A DNA stretch of 64,000 nucleotides. It comes from Aphelocoma coerulescens (taxonomy: Eukaryota > Chordata > Aves > Passeriformes > Corvidae). Shown here piece after piece: positions 13,965 through 26,449 of this stretch (the first letter of the stretch is position 1; the number at the start of each line of letters is the position of its first letter). The position numbers were made by a program, and so were the translations under genes. The DNA is taken from positions 53,882,345 to 53,946,344 of the forward strand of contig NC_091015.1 of the NCBI RefSeq assembly GCF_041296385.1, in the 5' to 3' direction. Under the pieces are notes generated by a model. That model was not told the DNA's origin and ran no database searches. It was given only the letters and a program-made list of their open reading frames with translations.

Positions 13965-14480
13965 TACTTGCAGAGTCAGAGGATGGCTGAGGTTAGAAGC
14001 TCCAAACACCCCACTCAAAGCAGGCTGGACTACAGCTGGTTGCTCAGGCTTTGAGGATCTCTAAGGACAGAGACTCCACAACCTCTGACCAACTTATTCC
14101 AGTGTTTGACTACAATTTAAAAGCAAAACAGACTATTCTTATATTTAAATGCAATTTCTTGTATTTCACTTTTCAGCCATTTCCCCTTGTCTTGTTTTCT
14201 TGCCCTTCAAACCTCTGGAAAGAGTCTGCCTCCATATTTCCTTCTCCCATCAAAATTTTATAAAAAACTTGATAAGTTAACCTGGGGAAAAGAAGTCTCA
14301 AGGGTAACAGTCCCAGCTCTAAGCCTCTCCTTGTATGACAGGTGCTCCAAGCCCTTATTCACACCCATGGTCCTTCACTAGACTTGCTCCAATATGGCCA
14401 TTTGTCTCTGAGGCCATGGAGCCCAGGACTGTGGCATAGCACTCCAGATGTATCCTCAGAAGTGGAGAAGAATGACCAGA
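13965..14480 (-). mobile_element. Old CR1 LINE 3' fragment, antisense
   Basis: The + strand carries the antisense of the CR1 3' region in the expected order. It starts with a degenerate GGCTGAGGTTAGAAGCTCC, then GACTCCACAACCTCTGACCAA, a CCCCTTGTCTTG block, TAAGCCTCTCCTTGTATGACAGG, and GAGCCCAGGACTGTGGCATAGCACTCCAGATG near 14420. Divergence and indels are heavy (an AT-rich insertion lies around 14105-14165), so the copy is old. The left end has lost its octamer tail. Boundaries are accurate to some tens of bases. Confidence 0.75.
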
Positions 14481-17400
14481 CCAGACTCCTGTTTCAAAAT
14501 CCAGTTTCTCAAATCAAGCTCATGAACTTCACACCACAATCATTTTTTGTCCCTCATGCTGGAGAGAGGATTTGCTCCCACTAACTTTCCCAGAAAAAGG
14601 CCTGCTTATGCCCCCGGTCCTCTCCTATAACAAACTTTTTTTCACCTCTCCCCACCAAGATTGCCTTACCTTCCCCTCCTACCTCTTGTGGAAGGCTATC
14701 TTGTGGATGCCCGTGTGGAAGTCTGTTTGCTATATACCAACTTCTCCCCTTCACCAGTTATGCCCCTCAGCCTCTCTCAGCAACTCTCTAAATCTTCCCC
14801 ACATACAGCTCACATTCCCAGAACTTTGGGAGCTTCTCACATCAAAGTCTGCCAGTATTCCTCAAACCCATCTGCCATTCTTTATTTCCTTTCCATAAGT
14901 GCCCTTTTCCCTTGGATTCCATACAAGTTATCTGCTTCTCCTACCCAAGAGAAGGCCCTGTGAGGGCTCCATACTCAGCCTCACCAAGGATTTCCTGTCA
15001 CATACTTCAAGTTAAGATTCTGATTTCTGCAACTCTTCTTGCCCTTGCTTCTCTGTTCGGAGCATTAAAGGATATTTGAGGTTGCTAAAGCAAATGTTTA
15101 GAAGACACCTGGGTCCTTCACCACCACTTGAATTTCCCCCTCTTTTTCTGTAAAGGAATTTTGTTGGATGGCAATCATTCCCTGCAAATTAGCACTAGAG
15201 AAGCTAATATAGACATTAGCCTAGAGACATGATGAGCTGCAGAATTTCCTCACACAATGTCAATTTTACTAGCAAAAATCACAGAGATTGGGTTGTAGAG
15301 TTTAAACTACACTGATACAGAGTACAGTCATTGTCAGGATCTCAAAGTCCAGTATAAACCTTTTGCAGTGGAAAACAACACTCCTGTATTGTTACAAGTT
15401 CTTGTGTGCGATAAGCTGTACGTAGCCCAACTCTGCCTTACCCCTTGACTTCAGTAAGGCAATTAGGATAATGGTAATTATCTTTGCAAACCTCTCAGGG
15501 CAGTTTTTGGTACAAAGCAACTGCCATTCTGGGCACATTCTCATGCAGCATGTGGCCACTCTTTTTTCAGTTAATTCTACTTGAGCTTAATGTCATGAAA
15601 ACAGGATTTAATCTCTGGTATATCTTCTTGCTTCTCTTTTAGTACTTGATGACTAGAGGTTACTTCAGAAACAAGCTCTACCACCATTATTCTGTCCATC
15701 ACAGCTTATGGCCAAAGCTCAAAACTGAAGGCATAAATTGGGTTGCTGGTTTGAACTACTGAGAAATAAGCAAGTTTTGCATGGTAGGAAAACATTTGAA
15801 AAACCATTTGAAAATTTTCAGCATTAAAAAAAAAAAAAACAGAAACAAACACAGCAGCCAAAAATGAGAGGAGTGTACTGCACATTTGCAGTATGATCAG
15901 CCTCCCCTGTGACCCTATACCACAGATTCATCCTTCTTATCCTCCTTACCTTGTAGGATCCACCAGCTTCAGCCCCTTTTATTTTTAATTAAAAAAACTT
16001 CTCCTCCAATATAGTACAAATCCAAAATTTCCTCCAAGATAGTACAAGTTCTTTTTATAATAATTACCATTACCTTTTATAGAAGTAGAATAAAGAATCT
16101 CATCCCTTATTTTATTCTTGCAGGGCTCTTTTTCCTTCTGGACCATAGCTACAGGTCTTTTCAGAGAGGCTCCTTGCAGGAAGTCTTCACAGCTGAATAG
16201 AGTAACAACAGAAAAAGTTGTTTGAAAGGGACTGTTGGAGTACGCAATGCTGTCAAAAACCTACTGCCACAGAATTTTGACAGGTATATAAAAGAATATA
16301 TCACATTCAGATACAAGCATCAGACTATATTCAGAGTGATAAGTATGTAACAATTAGAACTGTTTGTGGCTCTTCTTTAGTATTATCCTTTATTCTTTAC
16401 TTAGAGCCACCGTAGGTTTTCTTGTCCTTTTTATATAAAAGGAGATCCTAAATTATTTGGACAGTGTACTCACAGGGAAAAAAAAAAAAAAAAAGATAAT
16501 AAAACTGACAGTTTCATTTTACTTATATGAGAGCAGCAAGAGCAGAGCAGCTCCACAAGGGATAATAAGCCAGGAACCAAAGGTGACCACAAACACTGGA
16601 AGTGCCCTCACTCCTTGGGGTATGTTCTCAGAGGGTTTGAACATGGCAGGCAGCCATGGTGATAATAACAGAGTCTATTTATAGTCTCAGACAAAGCAAG
16701 CTAATCAACCAGGTCCAGGGTATGACCTGGGAACCCAAACAGCAGATCAGACCAAACAGGGCTGAGATAATGCTGCAAAATGGGTCCAATATCCATCCAA
16801 AAGAAAGGACTAGGGACAAAGTCACCTAAAACACCAACCCAGAAATGCTCTAGGAAGCAAGACCAGAGACAGGACAAGAGACAGGTGTATCTGTTACATA
16901 GCTCAGAGTAGATCCCAGTGCCCAAGTCCCAGCTTTAAGTGGAGCTCCTGGGGCTATGGGCAGAAGGCATGGGTGGAGGCCCCAGGTGAAGCTGGTCGAG
17001 GAGACTAAGGACTGTTAGTGCCCTCATGTCCCAGCCAATGGTTCAGTGCCAGATTATCACTGGGGTTAATACCCAGCATCTTTCCCAACAACTTAAATCC
17101 TCAAACAAGATACAGCCTCAGCAAATGTTTCAAAGCAGCTTGGGTATGTACTAGTCCTTCGAAGCAACACTGTTATTCCAGTCTGAGGGCATCTGCTTGC
17201 AGTGTCTGTAGCACATATGTTACTCGTCCTGGGACTTGAGCTGCCTGCACTGAAGTCCATCATCCTGAGAAAACAGAGCTGTTTGAGAAGTCTTGGTCAG
17301 TCTTGGATCTCAGCTGCAAGAAGTTTGAGTAGAAGCTCTGCTGCCCTTCATCTCATGGCTCCTGCCCCTGCCCGCCTTGCAGTGGTGCTTGCTTCCATGT

Positions 17401-17617
17401 TGTTCTCCCTTATTGAGAAGGATCAGCTCCTGCTGCTCCAGGGACACATCGCTGCTCATGTGCAGAAATCCCGGTCTACCAAGAACATGTCCTGGGAGCA
17501 ACTCAAGGCCAACTCAACTCTTGCTTGTTGTACTGCTTCCCCAGTAAGTGCCACAGACACTGTGCCATGGAATCCGAAGAGTGTTTCACTGGAAAATATA
17601 CAGCTCTCACAGGTTAT
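14481..17617. other. Intergenic; pyrimidine-rich and unclassified segments
   Basis: From about 14570 to 14960 the + strand is strongly pyrimidine-rich, which creates several overlapping spurious ORFs. From about 16700 to 17617 the sequence is less AT-rich than its surroundings and abuts the CR1 copy at 17618. It may be a diverged repeat or the relic of something older, but I could not classify it. A 152-codon + strand ORF (17202-17660) crosses into antisense CR1 sequence and is therefore not a credible gene. An A run lies at about 16480-16494. Confidence 0.45.
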
Positions 17618-18890
17618 GGCTAAATTGCAGATGGCATTTAGTCCATCTTCCCTGAAATGAACAGGGACATCTTCAACTAGATCAGGTTGCTCAGTTTCAT
17701 CCAATCTGATCTTAAATAATCCCGGGAATGAAGCATCTATCATGTCTCTGGGCGACCTGTTGCAGTTTCACCACACTCATCATAAAAGAATTCTTGTATC
17801 TACTCTAAATCTACCCTCTGAAGCTTTTAAACCATTACCCCTTGTATTGCATCAGGCCCAGCTAAGAAGTTTGTTGCCATCTAAGTATTGAAAGACTCCA
17901 GTAATGACTCCCCAGAGCCTTCTCTTCTCCAGGCTGAACAACCCCAATGCTCTCAGCTTTTCCTCATAGAAGAAGTGTTCTATCCTTCTGATAATTTTTG
18001 TTGTCTTCCTGTGGATCTGCTCCAACAAGTCCAGGTCTTTCCTGTACTGAGGACCCAAGAGTTGGACACACAACTTCAGGTGAGGTCTCAGAGCAGAGGG
18101 ACAGAATCCCTTTCCTTGCCCTGCTGGCCACGCTGCTTTGGATGCAGCCCAGGACACATTCAGCTTTCTGGCCTGCAAGTTCATGCTGCCAGCTCATGTC
18201 CAGCCTCTCATCCATCAGCACCCCCAAGTCCTTCTCCCCAGGGCTGGTCTCGATCTGTTCATCCCCCAGCCTGTGCTGATACCAGTGGTTGCCTGGACTG
18301 TGATGCAGCACCTTGCACTTGGTCCTGTTGAACCTCCTAAGGCTCACACAAGCCCACTCCTCAAGCTTGTCCAGGTTCCTCTGAATGGCGTCCCACTCCT
18401 CAGGTGTGTCAATCACGCCTCACAGCTTGAGGTCATTGGCAAACTTACCAAGGATACACTCGATCCCACTTTGTCATTGATGTAGATATTAAACTGTGCT
18501 GGTCCAAATATGCACCCCTGGGTGACACAACTGATCACTGGTCTCCATCCAGGAATTGGGCCACTGACCTCTACTCTCTGGATGCATCCATCCAGCCCAT
18601 TCCTTACACACTGACCAGTCCACTCATCTAATCCATCTCTCCAATTTAGCAGGAAGGATGTTGTGTGAGACTGTGTCAAAGGCCTTATAGAAGTCCAGAT
18701 AGATTACACCCTTAGCTCTTCCTTATCCACTGATACAGTCACTCCATATCTGCTGGATGAAAGTGGTGTGGGGAGGTTTCCCATGCTGCATAGGGTAGTA
18801 CTAATTGGGAAAGGGTATTCAGCTCCCTTGCTCCTCTGGAACATCTGCCTGAGAAAGTTAGACAGGAGGCCAGTGCCTGTACCATACCCA
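17618..18890 (-). mobile_element. CR1 LINE, about 1.25 kb, with decayed reverse transcriptase
   Basis: The longest CR1 copy in the window. Read on the minus strand it goes from the reverse-transcriptase C-terminal half to the 3' region. Landmarks in order are a TQGCIFGP-type block (about 18505-18530, matching the PQGSVLGP motif of CR1 reverse transcriptase), FNIYIND, a catalytic-box region at about 18435, IDTPEEWDAIQRNLDKLEEW, KCKVLHHSPGN, QHRLG, EKDLGVLMDERLDMSWQHE, FSLEKRRL, and the 3' block at 17625-17700. The catalytic box reads FAND instead of FADD and is followed within three codons by an in-frame stop, and frames shift along the element, so it is inactive. It is 5' truncated near 18890. 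The 3' octamer tail is not seen. Confidence 0.93.
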
Positions 18891-19042
18891 GAATGAATAA
18901 ACTCAAACAGTTTCTACTCTAAACAACAGTCTGATATAATATAAAATGTCACTGAGCACTGCTCATGTTTTTGCTATGATTGTCTTAAAAATTTAATGTA
19001 TTTGTGACTTTCTATACTTGTTTGATGTAGGTACAAAAATGC

Positions 19043-19422
19043 TGTTAGCGAGGATTTTCTTGCTATTTTCTAAGTCCATGAGAGACTTTTCTCTCTCACA
19101 GAAGAGGTGGCAGGGAATGTAAACAACCCAGACACCTGCAACCTTGAAAAGTCTTGTTTATGGTATAGTAGAAAAATATTTTGACAATGGATGTTTTAGG
19201 ATTTTAGCCAATCACCCCCAAGGGGTGGCTGGTCCTATGTCCAATTAGACTATGAAGAAAAAAGTCTACAAAAGAGTTTGTAAAATAATTAAATAAATCA
19301 ATCTTGCTGCACAATTCCTGCCTGCTGGATCTTCTCCTCCTCCTCCTCCCTATGGCTGCGGGACACGGTGATATACCGTAGGAACCAGGCCTGCGGTAAT
19401 AGTTTGATTTTAAACACTAACA
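19043..19422 (+). mobile_element. Probable solo LTR of an endogenous retrovirus-like element
   Basis: About 380 bp bounded by the short inverted repeat TGTTAG (19043-19048) and CTAACA (19417-19422), the TG...CA form expected of LTR ends. Inside are a CCAAT box (19208-19212), a second CCAAT-like site, and a poly(A) signal AATAAA (19292-19297). A CT-rich segment with TCC repeats follows, then a GC-richer tail, an arrangement like U3-R-U5 in + orientation. No internal gag/pol sequence or second LTR is adjacent, so it would be a solo LTR left by recombination. I could not find a clear flanking 4-6 bp target duplication (AATGC on the left versus ACTCT on the right), which lowers confidence in the exact ends. 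Confidence 0.55.
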
Positions 19423-21499
19423 ACTCTGCTATCAAATATCAGCCTTTGTAAAACTTCATCAATCTATTCTTGGGATTAAGTACAGCCATATTAATTAGGT
19501 AGCATAACAAATGCTTGTGGAATCCGAATACTCTGAAGGACTTGAAAGGAATATCAATTTGGTTTGGACAGCCTATTAAAATCAAGTCACTTGGGAGGGA
19601 ACTGGAGATTTAAAAGTCTCCACCATGACTTCTGGAGCATATTAGTGCTTTCATACAAGAAGGCTCACTTTACCTTCTGCTCACTCCTTCACTTTTTGTC
19701 AAAATGTGCTCAGTTTCAAGTGACTGAAGCCATTATTGCACGCCGACATCACAAGTGGAAGTCCTCTGATGATGTTAAAGCCTCAGATTTAATGCCTCAT
19801 TCTTGCATGTAGTTGTGCAATTAAATTAGGCAGAACCTTGGAACAAACTGCTTTACCTGCCATATGCTCATTCTTACTCCATTCAGCAGCAGCAGTAATT
19901 TCCTGCTGGTAGCTTTCAGAGATGAAAACACTTGCTAGTAAACAGGAATAAGGTATTTCCATTCCAAAAAGGAGCCTCTCTTTTCGGCATTTGGCAACAT
20001 GCAACAGCCAGCTAGACTACATCCCAGCACAGCAAGAAATTATCCCAGCTAAAGCACTTCATTCTACTGTGTAAAGATCATGGACAGGTCGTTGAGGGAC
20101 TGGCTTCTACTGAGAGGAAGATGATCTATAATCTAGGTGCAGACCTGTTCTGCAGACTTATTTGAGCTTGATTTTAAGCTCTTCCTATCAAAAACTGTGT
20201 TTGGCTCAGACTTTACTAGGCAGTTGAGAATGCATATCAAAACAGAGACATAGGCATTCAGATGTTTTTTGTCTCTGCAGCTCAGACTGTCCACTGAATG
20301 GAGTCCCTTGCTCTGTTATTTGGGTGGCAAATGGAGACATTTGACTTTAAAAACTATCAGTCTAGGTTGAGCTAATGGGAATAGGAGAAAGGCAGGGGAT
20401 ATCCTGTCCTTCCATTCCAAGACCTGTGAGGGAAGAAGAAGACTTTTCAGGTTTTGTTAATTATATACATCTACGAAGCTTATTTTTCAGCAGAAAAAGG
20501 CTGTGATTCAGATACTCAACATTAGCAATTTGTTTGCCTGGATTAGCAACTCTTCCCCCACGAAGCGATACCAGAATATTTTTTGTTTCAGACAGTATTT
20601 TGGCACACTGCCTTTGTTGCAAGCAAACATAGTTTATTGGGAACAGAGACCCCTTTTAAAAGATGGTTTTCATTTCATATTATCTTATCTAAGAAATTGC
20701 ATGGCTGTGTCAGCCTAAAGTAGATGTTACTATTAGCAGTTAATGTGTCAACAAACATTGCACCACCACTGCTCATTGCCCTGCATGAGAATGTCAAAGA
20801 AAGTGAAAAGAACATAATTTGTTGAGAGCCTGAGATGGAGGATTTGAGCGATGCATCAGAATAAGTAGAGAATTCAGCCCAGATAACTAGTTCCAGTAGG
20901 CAGACAAAGGTAGCCTTCTGGCTGAAACAGATACAAATGCTTTAGGAACAAGCCCTTTCATAACCACATTGTTCTGCTTGGTGCTCAAGAGAACAGCTGG
21001 AAGTTAGGAGGGGGTTGTCAGATTTTACACAAGCTCAAATCGGGTCCCAGAACCCACGAATTTCTGTTCATCTTCTCTGTGTATTCAAATACAAAGTGCC
21101 AACTAGGGAGTGAGAAAGCATTCATATTTCCTTGAGGTCTGGTTACATTTCTATGTAAATACTCAGTAAGGTAAAAACCTAATTAGGGTCTGCCCAAAAG
21201 ACCTCAAGGGACAATTTCAGATAAAGGTGGTTGGTTAACCTTGCTTGGCTGACAGGTGTCCACCAAGCCACTCTCTCACACCCCCTCCTTAGCATGACCA
21301 GGAGAAAACAAGATGAAAAACCTTATGAGTTAAGAACAGGGAGATCACTTGTCACCAGAGTCAAAACAGACTTGGCTTGGGAAGATTAATTTAACTCATT
21401 CACAATTAAAAATAGAGTAGGATGGTGAAAATAATACCATGCCACACTCCCCCTCCTCCCAAAAATAAACTAGAACAAAATAAAACCCATTTTCCTTCC
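19423..21499. other. Intergenic stretch, nothing assigned
   Basis: AT-rich unique-looking sequence with short ORFs on both strands and no recognisable exon, RNA gene or repeat. Confidence 0.45.
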
Positions 21500-22265
21500 A
21501 CTCCCAGGCTCAACTTCACTCCTAACTCTTCTACCACTTGCCCTATCCTGAGAGATGCCAGGGGATGGAGAATGGGGGTTACAGTCAGTTGACAACATTT
21601 CATTTCTGTTGCCTTTTCCTCCTCACGCTGTTCTCCACTCCAGCATGGGATCCCTCCCACAGTCCTTCACTAAGTGCTCCAATGTGGGTCTTTCTCATTA
21701 CCTGCAGTTCTTCAGGAACTGCTTCATCATGCGTCCTTTCTATGGGGTGAGGTCCTTCAGGAACAGTGTTCCAGCGTGGGTCTCCCATGGGCCACAGGCC
21801 CTGTCTGTGTTCCTCTGCCTGGATTTCACCTCCTGCCAGGAGACTGCTCCAGTTGGGCTCTGCATGGGCTGCAGCTTTCTTCAGGACACATCCACCTACT
21901 CTGTGGCCTGCAGGGACACAACCTGCTTCACCATGGTCTTGCCATAGGCAGCAGAGAAACTTGTGTTCCGGTGGCTGGAACACCTCCTCCCTCTCCTTAC
22001 TTGACCTTGGTGCTGCAGGACTCTTTCTCTTCCATTTAACTCACTCCTCTCTCAGAGCTACTGCACAATGTTTTCTACCTTTTCTTAAACAGGTATCACA
22101 CCAGTGCTACCAGTGATGGGCTCAGCTCTGGCCAGCAGTGGGTCCATTTAAGGGCTGTCTGGAACTGTCTCTATCCAATATGGGGGCAGCCCTTGGTCCG
22201 TTCTGACAGAATTCAACCCTGTAGCCACGCTGATACCAAAATCTTGCCTCATAAATCCAATATGG
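21500..22265. mobile_element. GC-richer dispersed repeat, probably LTR-retrotransposon derived
   Basis: This segment is richer in G+C than its flanks and contains internally repeated phrases such as CCAGCATGGGATCCCTCCCA, CCAATGTGGGTCTTTCTCAT and CCAGCGTGGGTCTCCCATGG. It ends near CTGATACCAAAATCTTGCC. From memory this resembles a family of old bird dispersed repeats associated with LTR retrotransposons; I cannot name the family with certainty. Several overlapping ORFs of 110-130 codons run on both strands, an effect of low stop-codon density rather than evidence of a gene. Ends are approximate. Confidence 0.5.
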
Positions 22266-25200
22266 TCAGACAATGCAGGTAAGAAGATACAGCTAGAATA
22301 GGATGCATAATATCATATAGATATGGGTCATCTCCAGCAGAGAAACACATGAAAATTAAGTAGTTTTTCTTTAAATGATTGAATATCAGTGGCAAAATTG
22401 AAGGGAAAAGGATGTTCACTAACACAACCACCCGGATCAACTTGCAGCAGCAAGAAATATTCATATGAATTCATAGAGCCAAAGAAGGGTAGGTACTTAT
22501 TGGTCTGTAGGTAGGGAAATGATTTTGTGTGACGGAGACAGCTAGAAAGAAAACCACATTAGCACAATGGTAGGGCCCTGAAAGTCAAAGGTTCCAAGAA
22601 GAGACTGGAATCACTGTCTAGGCAAACAATTAAGAAAGCTTTTGATTGCTTGTGAGAATGCCTCAGTAAAACAAATATGAATTATTCAGTCATGTCCTTA
22701 TGTTGTTAATGCTGTGAAAGTAAATTAAAAAAAAAAGAAGATGATTGTTACTTAGCTTCAAGTCATTTTCAATGCACTAGCAATGTAAATCACTTCTGTT
22801 AAAAAAACAAAACACCAACGAATGAACAAATGACAATGACCTAAAAAGCCCAATAGTAGAGAAGAGGACTCTCATTTGAAAACAAGGTGGTACAGCTACT
22901 GCAATCAGACTGCAGCATCAAATTTACCCAGAGATCTACAGTACATTCATGGCTGGTCACACCACCACATTTCTAACTGCCTTCAACCCTTGTCTAGTAC
23001 ATCTATTTACTGTAAATCTTGAAAATGTTATTACCATAAAAATGTTGATTTAGAAAGTAATACAACCAAGAACCATGTACAGGCCTCATCAGAACTGCAT
23101 TTTCTGGGAAGGACACAGTTAACATATTTTTTCATGGCAAAGTACATTCTTGATAGAAACAAAATGAATTCAAATATCAGGAGTGATAAGCCCCACAATC
23201 TGCTATGTGCCTTAAAAAGGCTTGGTAAAAGTCCCACTAAGAACAGTGGAAAGATTCAAGGGAAATTATTGGCAGCAGCAACTATATTCTGTATGAATTC
23301 TCATTCCTTCATATTTAAACACAGCAGGAACAGACACTTTGTCAGGTTTTGAGTAGGAGAGAGAAAAAAATGCAGGAGTTAGGGGTCCAATTTTTTCCCA
23401 AAGGGAGAGAGGTTAAAATGCTCGTGTGCTTTTGATAACCCTTTCCCAGCCAAATACATATATTTTTCCACTGGGACATTATTTATTTAATAAAACTAAT
23501 AAATATAATATGGTCCAAAGACACGTAAACAGGTACTCTGTGGCATTCGTGACCCTCCAACTACAGCTCAGCACCTCTTGGAGCAGGTCTGGAGTGTGAT
23601 CTTGTGTGCCAAGTCACTCCCACATTGTCTTTGGCTACATCACTAGAATGGGCCACAGTGTTTACAGATATACAAGTACAACCAGAAGAATCCTGGACAG
23701 CTCCTTCCCTTCAAACTACTACTACTACGGCAGGAAGAGCTGTCCCACACAAGCATTCCATCCCACACATATTTTTCAGGTCATGCCAACATAAGCACCT
23801 TTGCATCTCAGCTGGTGTCACAGACTCCCTATATTCCCATGCTGTTGTTACATTTCCCAATTAACAAAACCGGGACAGAAAAATGGCAGAAACCTGTGCA
23901 TTGCTAATCACCACACTGGAGGTGACTGCATTTCCAGGACAGCTGGGAAGCCTTTCAAATGAGAATGCACACAAAAAATAATCCAATTATGCACTTGATT
24001 CTTCAGGAAGAAAAACTTCATAGTATAGGGTATATTTAGTGTAACCGTGAAACAGTTTTTGCCTAACAATGCTAGCAAGAAATCTTAGAGCTAGACAATT
24101 GATGAAATAGTCCCCTTTCTTGGGCAAAAGCTCAGATATGATGAGCTACCCGATAGTCATTATGTAAACTTAAAAACTTAAAAGGTCATTCAGTAACTTT
24201 AAAAGTTACGTAACGAATAGCTGCCTTGGGAAGTTGGAAGCTTTAATTATTTTTTGTGTTGCTGTACCACTCAAAGTTCAAATGAACAATAAAGAGAGTA
24301 GGAGTGAAGCATCTTATCAAAACATGGATTCCTAAAATCTTTGTACTAAAAGTGAGATATATAGAGAAGAACTCTTGTTTAAGGGACAGAGGGTATCAGT
24401 CAGAATGCCTTGCCTGCATCTCTCAGGACTAAAAGTCATCACTTTGTAGCTTGTATCATTTTTTCACCACAGTAACAGTTTCTCAAATGGTACAAGGAAG
24501 ACATTCTCTGAAGGCCTTCCTGATCTCTAGATCCTCTGTATTTTAATTTGTACAAAGGTATTGAGCTGATTGTTCTTTGGCCAAGTGAGCAGTGAAAAAG
24601 GAGAAAGAAGGGGATACAACATCAGGCTGAAAAGCAAGCTCCAGATAAAGACTGGATCAGCACTGAAAGAAGAGCTTTTGCACAACACAAGCTGCATGAG
24701 AGATTTGAAATTGTAAGCAAATACATAATCTCCTTGTTTTCCCCTTTCTTCAAAGAAACAAAACCTCACACACTCTTCAAAAATGAGGAAAAGGGTACAC
24801 AGCCTGGGTGCAAATAGTGCAGAATTGGTACACTCAATAAATGTAACTGTCATTTTCTTAGTACTTAGTTTGGTGCCTGGTAAAATATGTTGCCTTGTCC
24901 AGAAGCTTCTAACCTATATTTGCATGTAACACAGGAAAAAAAAGGTTCTGCAGATTAGGCAAAGAAGAGGGAGGCAAAAATACTTACTGGCGTGGGTGAG
25001 CTTTAAACATACAGTAAACTAGCAAAAAGTAAGCACTATACCAATGCTCATCCTCACACATTCCAGCTGCACAGGGAAAGGAAACATAAACAAGGGAGAA
25101 AACTAGTGGAATATTACCCAAAATTTTACAGGGAAGGGACATGTGCAAAACATATGTAGTTTACCAGGAATCACTGCCAAAGTGCATTTGTGCTTAATCT

Positions 25201-26449
25201 AGTGCGTGAATGGTGCCAAGTAACCCTTCTGTCTTCTGTCAGCAGAACATAGGAAATGTTCCGAAGGCTCTGGGAGACATAAATGAAGAAAAATGCCACA
25301 AGCTCCTTCTACTTCAGCTAGAATACTGTTGAAAGCTATAAAACGTGTAGTAGAACTACTGTAAAACACAAATCTAGGGATGTGGCTATTTACACAGTTC
25401 TTAGAGCAGTGCTAGTAGGAAAAAGAATGTCAAGAAGGAACATATTTTCCTTCTTCCCTTTTCTTTCTATTTTTCTGTTTATCCCACCACATTGCTCTGT
25501 TTCCTTTCTCAGTTCTGCTAGACACAGGTTTCTTTCTAGAACTACTTTCTTTTTTATAATATTTCCTTTTTCTTTTTGTTCTTTCTTGTGCTCCTCCTGC
25601 TTTTGTATTTGTCTTGTTTTTCCATGGTTTCTTCTCATTGCCTTTCTCTTCCTGAATTTCTCTCCTCCCCTCTCCCTGCAGTGGAGGCAGCAGCTGGGAA
25701 GTCGTGCCCGCATTAGCCTCCACAGTGAGCACCCATTAGGAATGTAATTGACTTGCTTCACACCTTTGCAATCAATTCCCCACACAGCAGAAATCAACTA
25801 GTAAGTCCCAGGGTACAGCTACGCAGGCTCAGGTACCTGTTAACGAAAATAGGTGCCTCAGCACCAAACTTGCAGTAAAATCCCTTGAACTGAATGACGA
25901 TTTGTGAAAACACAGGCAAAACTCCTGACAGGACAGGATCAGGAAAGCAGCAGGAAGCTCAGGCTATGGTGAGAGTCAAGAGAGTTGTGAGGCAAGGAGG
26001 AGTGCAGGATGCTTTTAATATCTATGAATGAGGAACAAATGCAGAGGAAAGAAACCTATACCTAAAAATCTCATGGTAATTATGATGACTTCCTTTAATG
26101 TGGCTGGAATATGGAGAAGAGGTTTGGTAGGCTGTGTTTTTATTAGCAAACCAAACACACACTGGTCATAGGCTCAACACAGTCCCATAATCATGGATAC
26201 AGTCCAGCTCATTAGTACACTGCCAGGCATAGCTCTGGCTCTGGACACCTATTAGCCACTCTGACCCCTAAGACAGGAGCATATAGTGGAGATAGCTCCA
26301 GGACACAGCACAGACAAAGCCACTGTGTTTAGCAGGGGAAAGAGAATTCAATTGGTATGGGCATGACCTATGACATACCACTTGCCTAAGAGCCAAAAAA
26401 ACTCCCATGGATCTTTTTATTCACTAGATGAATCCCAGAATCACTGAAT
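22266..26449. other. Intergenic stretch, no gene seen
   Basis: AT-rich sequence. A pyrimidine-rich tract at about 25440-25680 produces overlapping charged ORFs on the opposite strand. A near-palindrome GTAACTTT/AAAGTTAC with a one-base centre lies at 24193-24209, overlapping the palindrome GTTACGTAAC. No gene or large repeat was recognised. Confidence 0.45.

Noticed and set aside
14560..14963. Tandem overlapping Pro/Leu/Ser-rich ORFs
   Set aside because: Pyrimidine-rich composition explains them; no frame is conserved with a known protein.
17202..17660. 152-codon plus-strand ORF
   Set aside because: Its end runs into antisense CR1 sequence and it overlaps minus-strand ORFs; no similarity to a known protein.
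25382..25797. Overlapping ORFs of 100-135 codons, Lys/Glu/Arg-rich on one strand and Phe/Ser/Leu-rich on the other
   Set aside because: They are the product of a pyrimidine-rich tract; low complexity, no domain.
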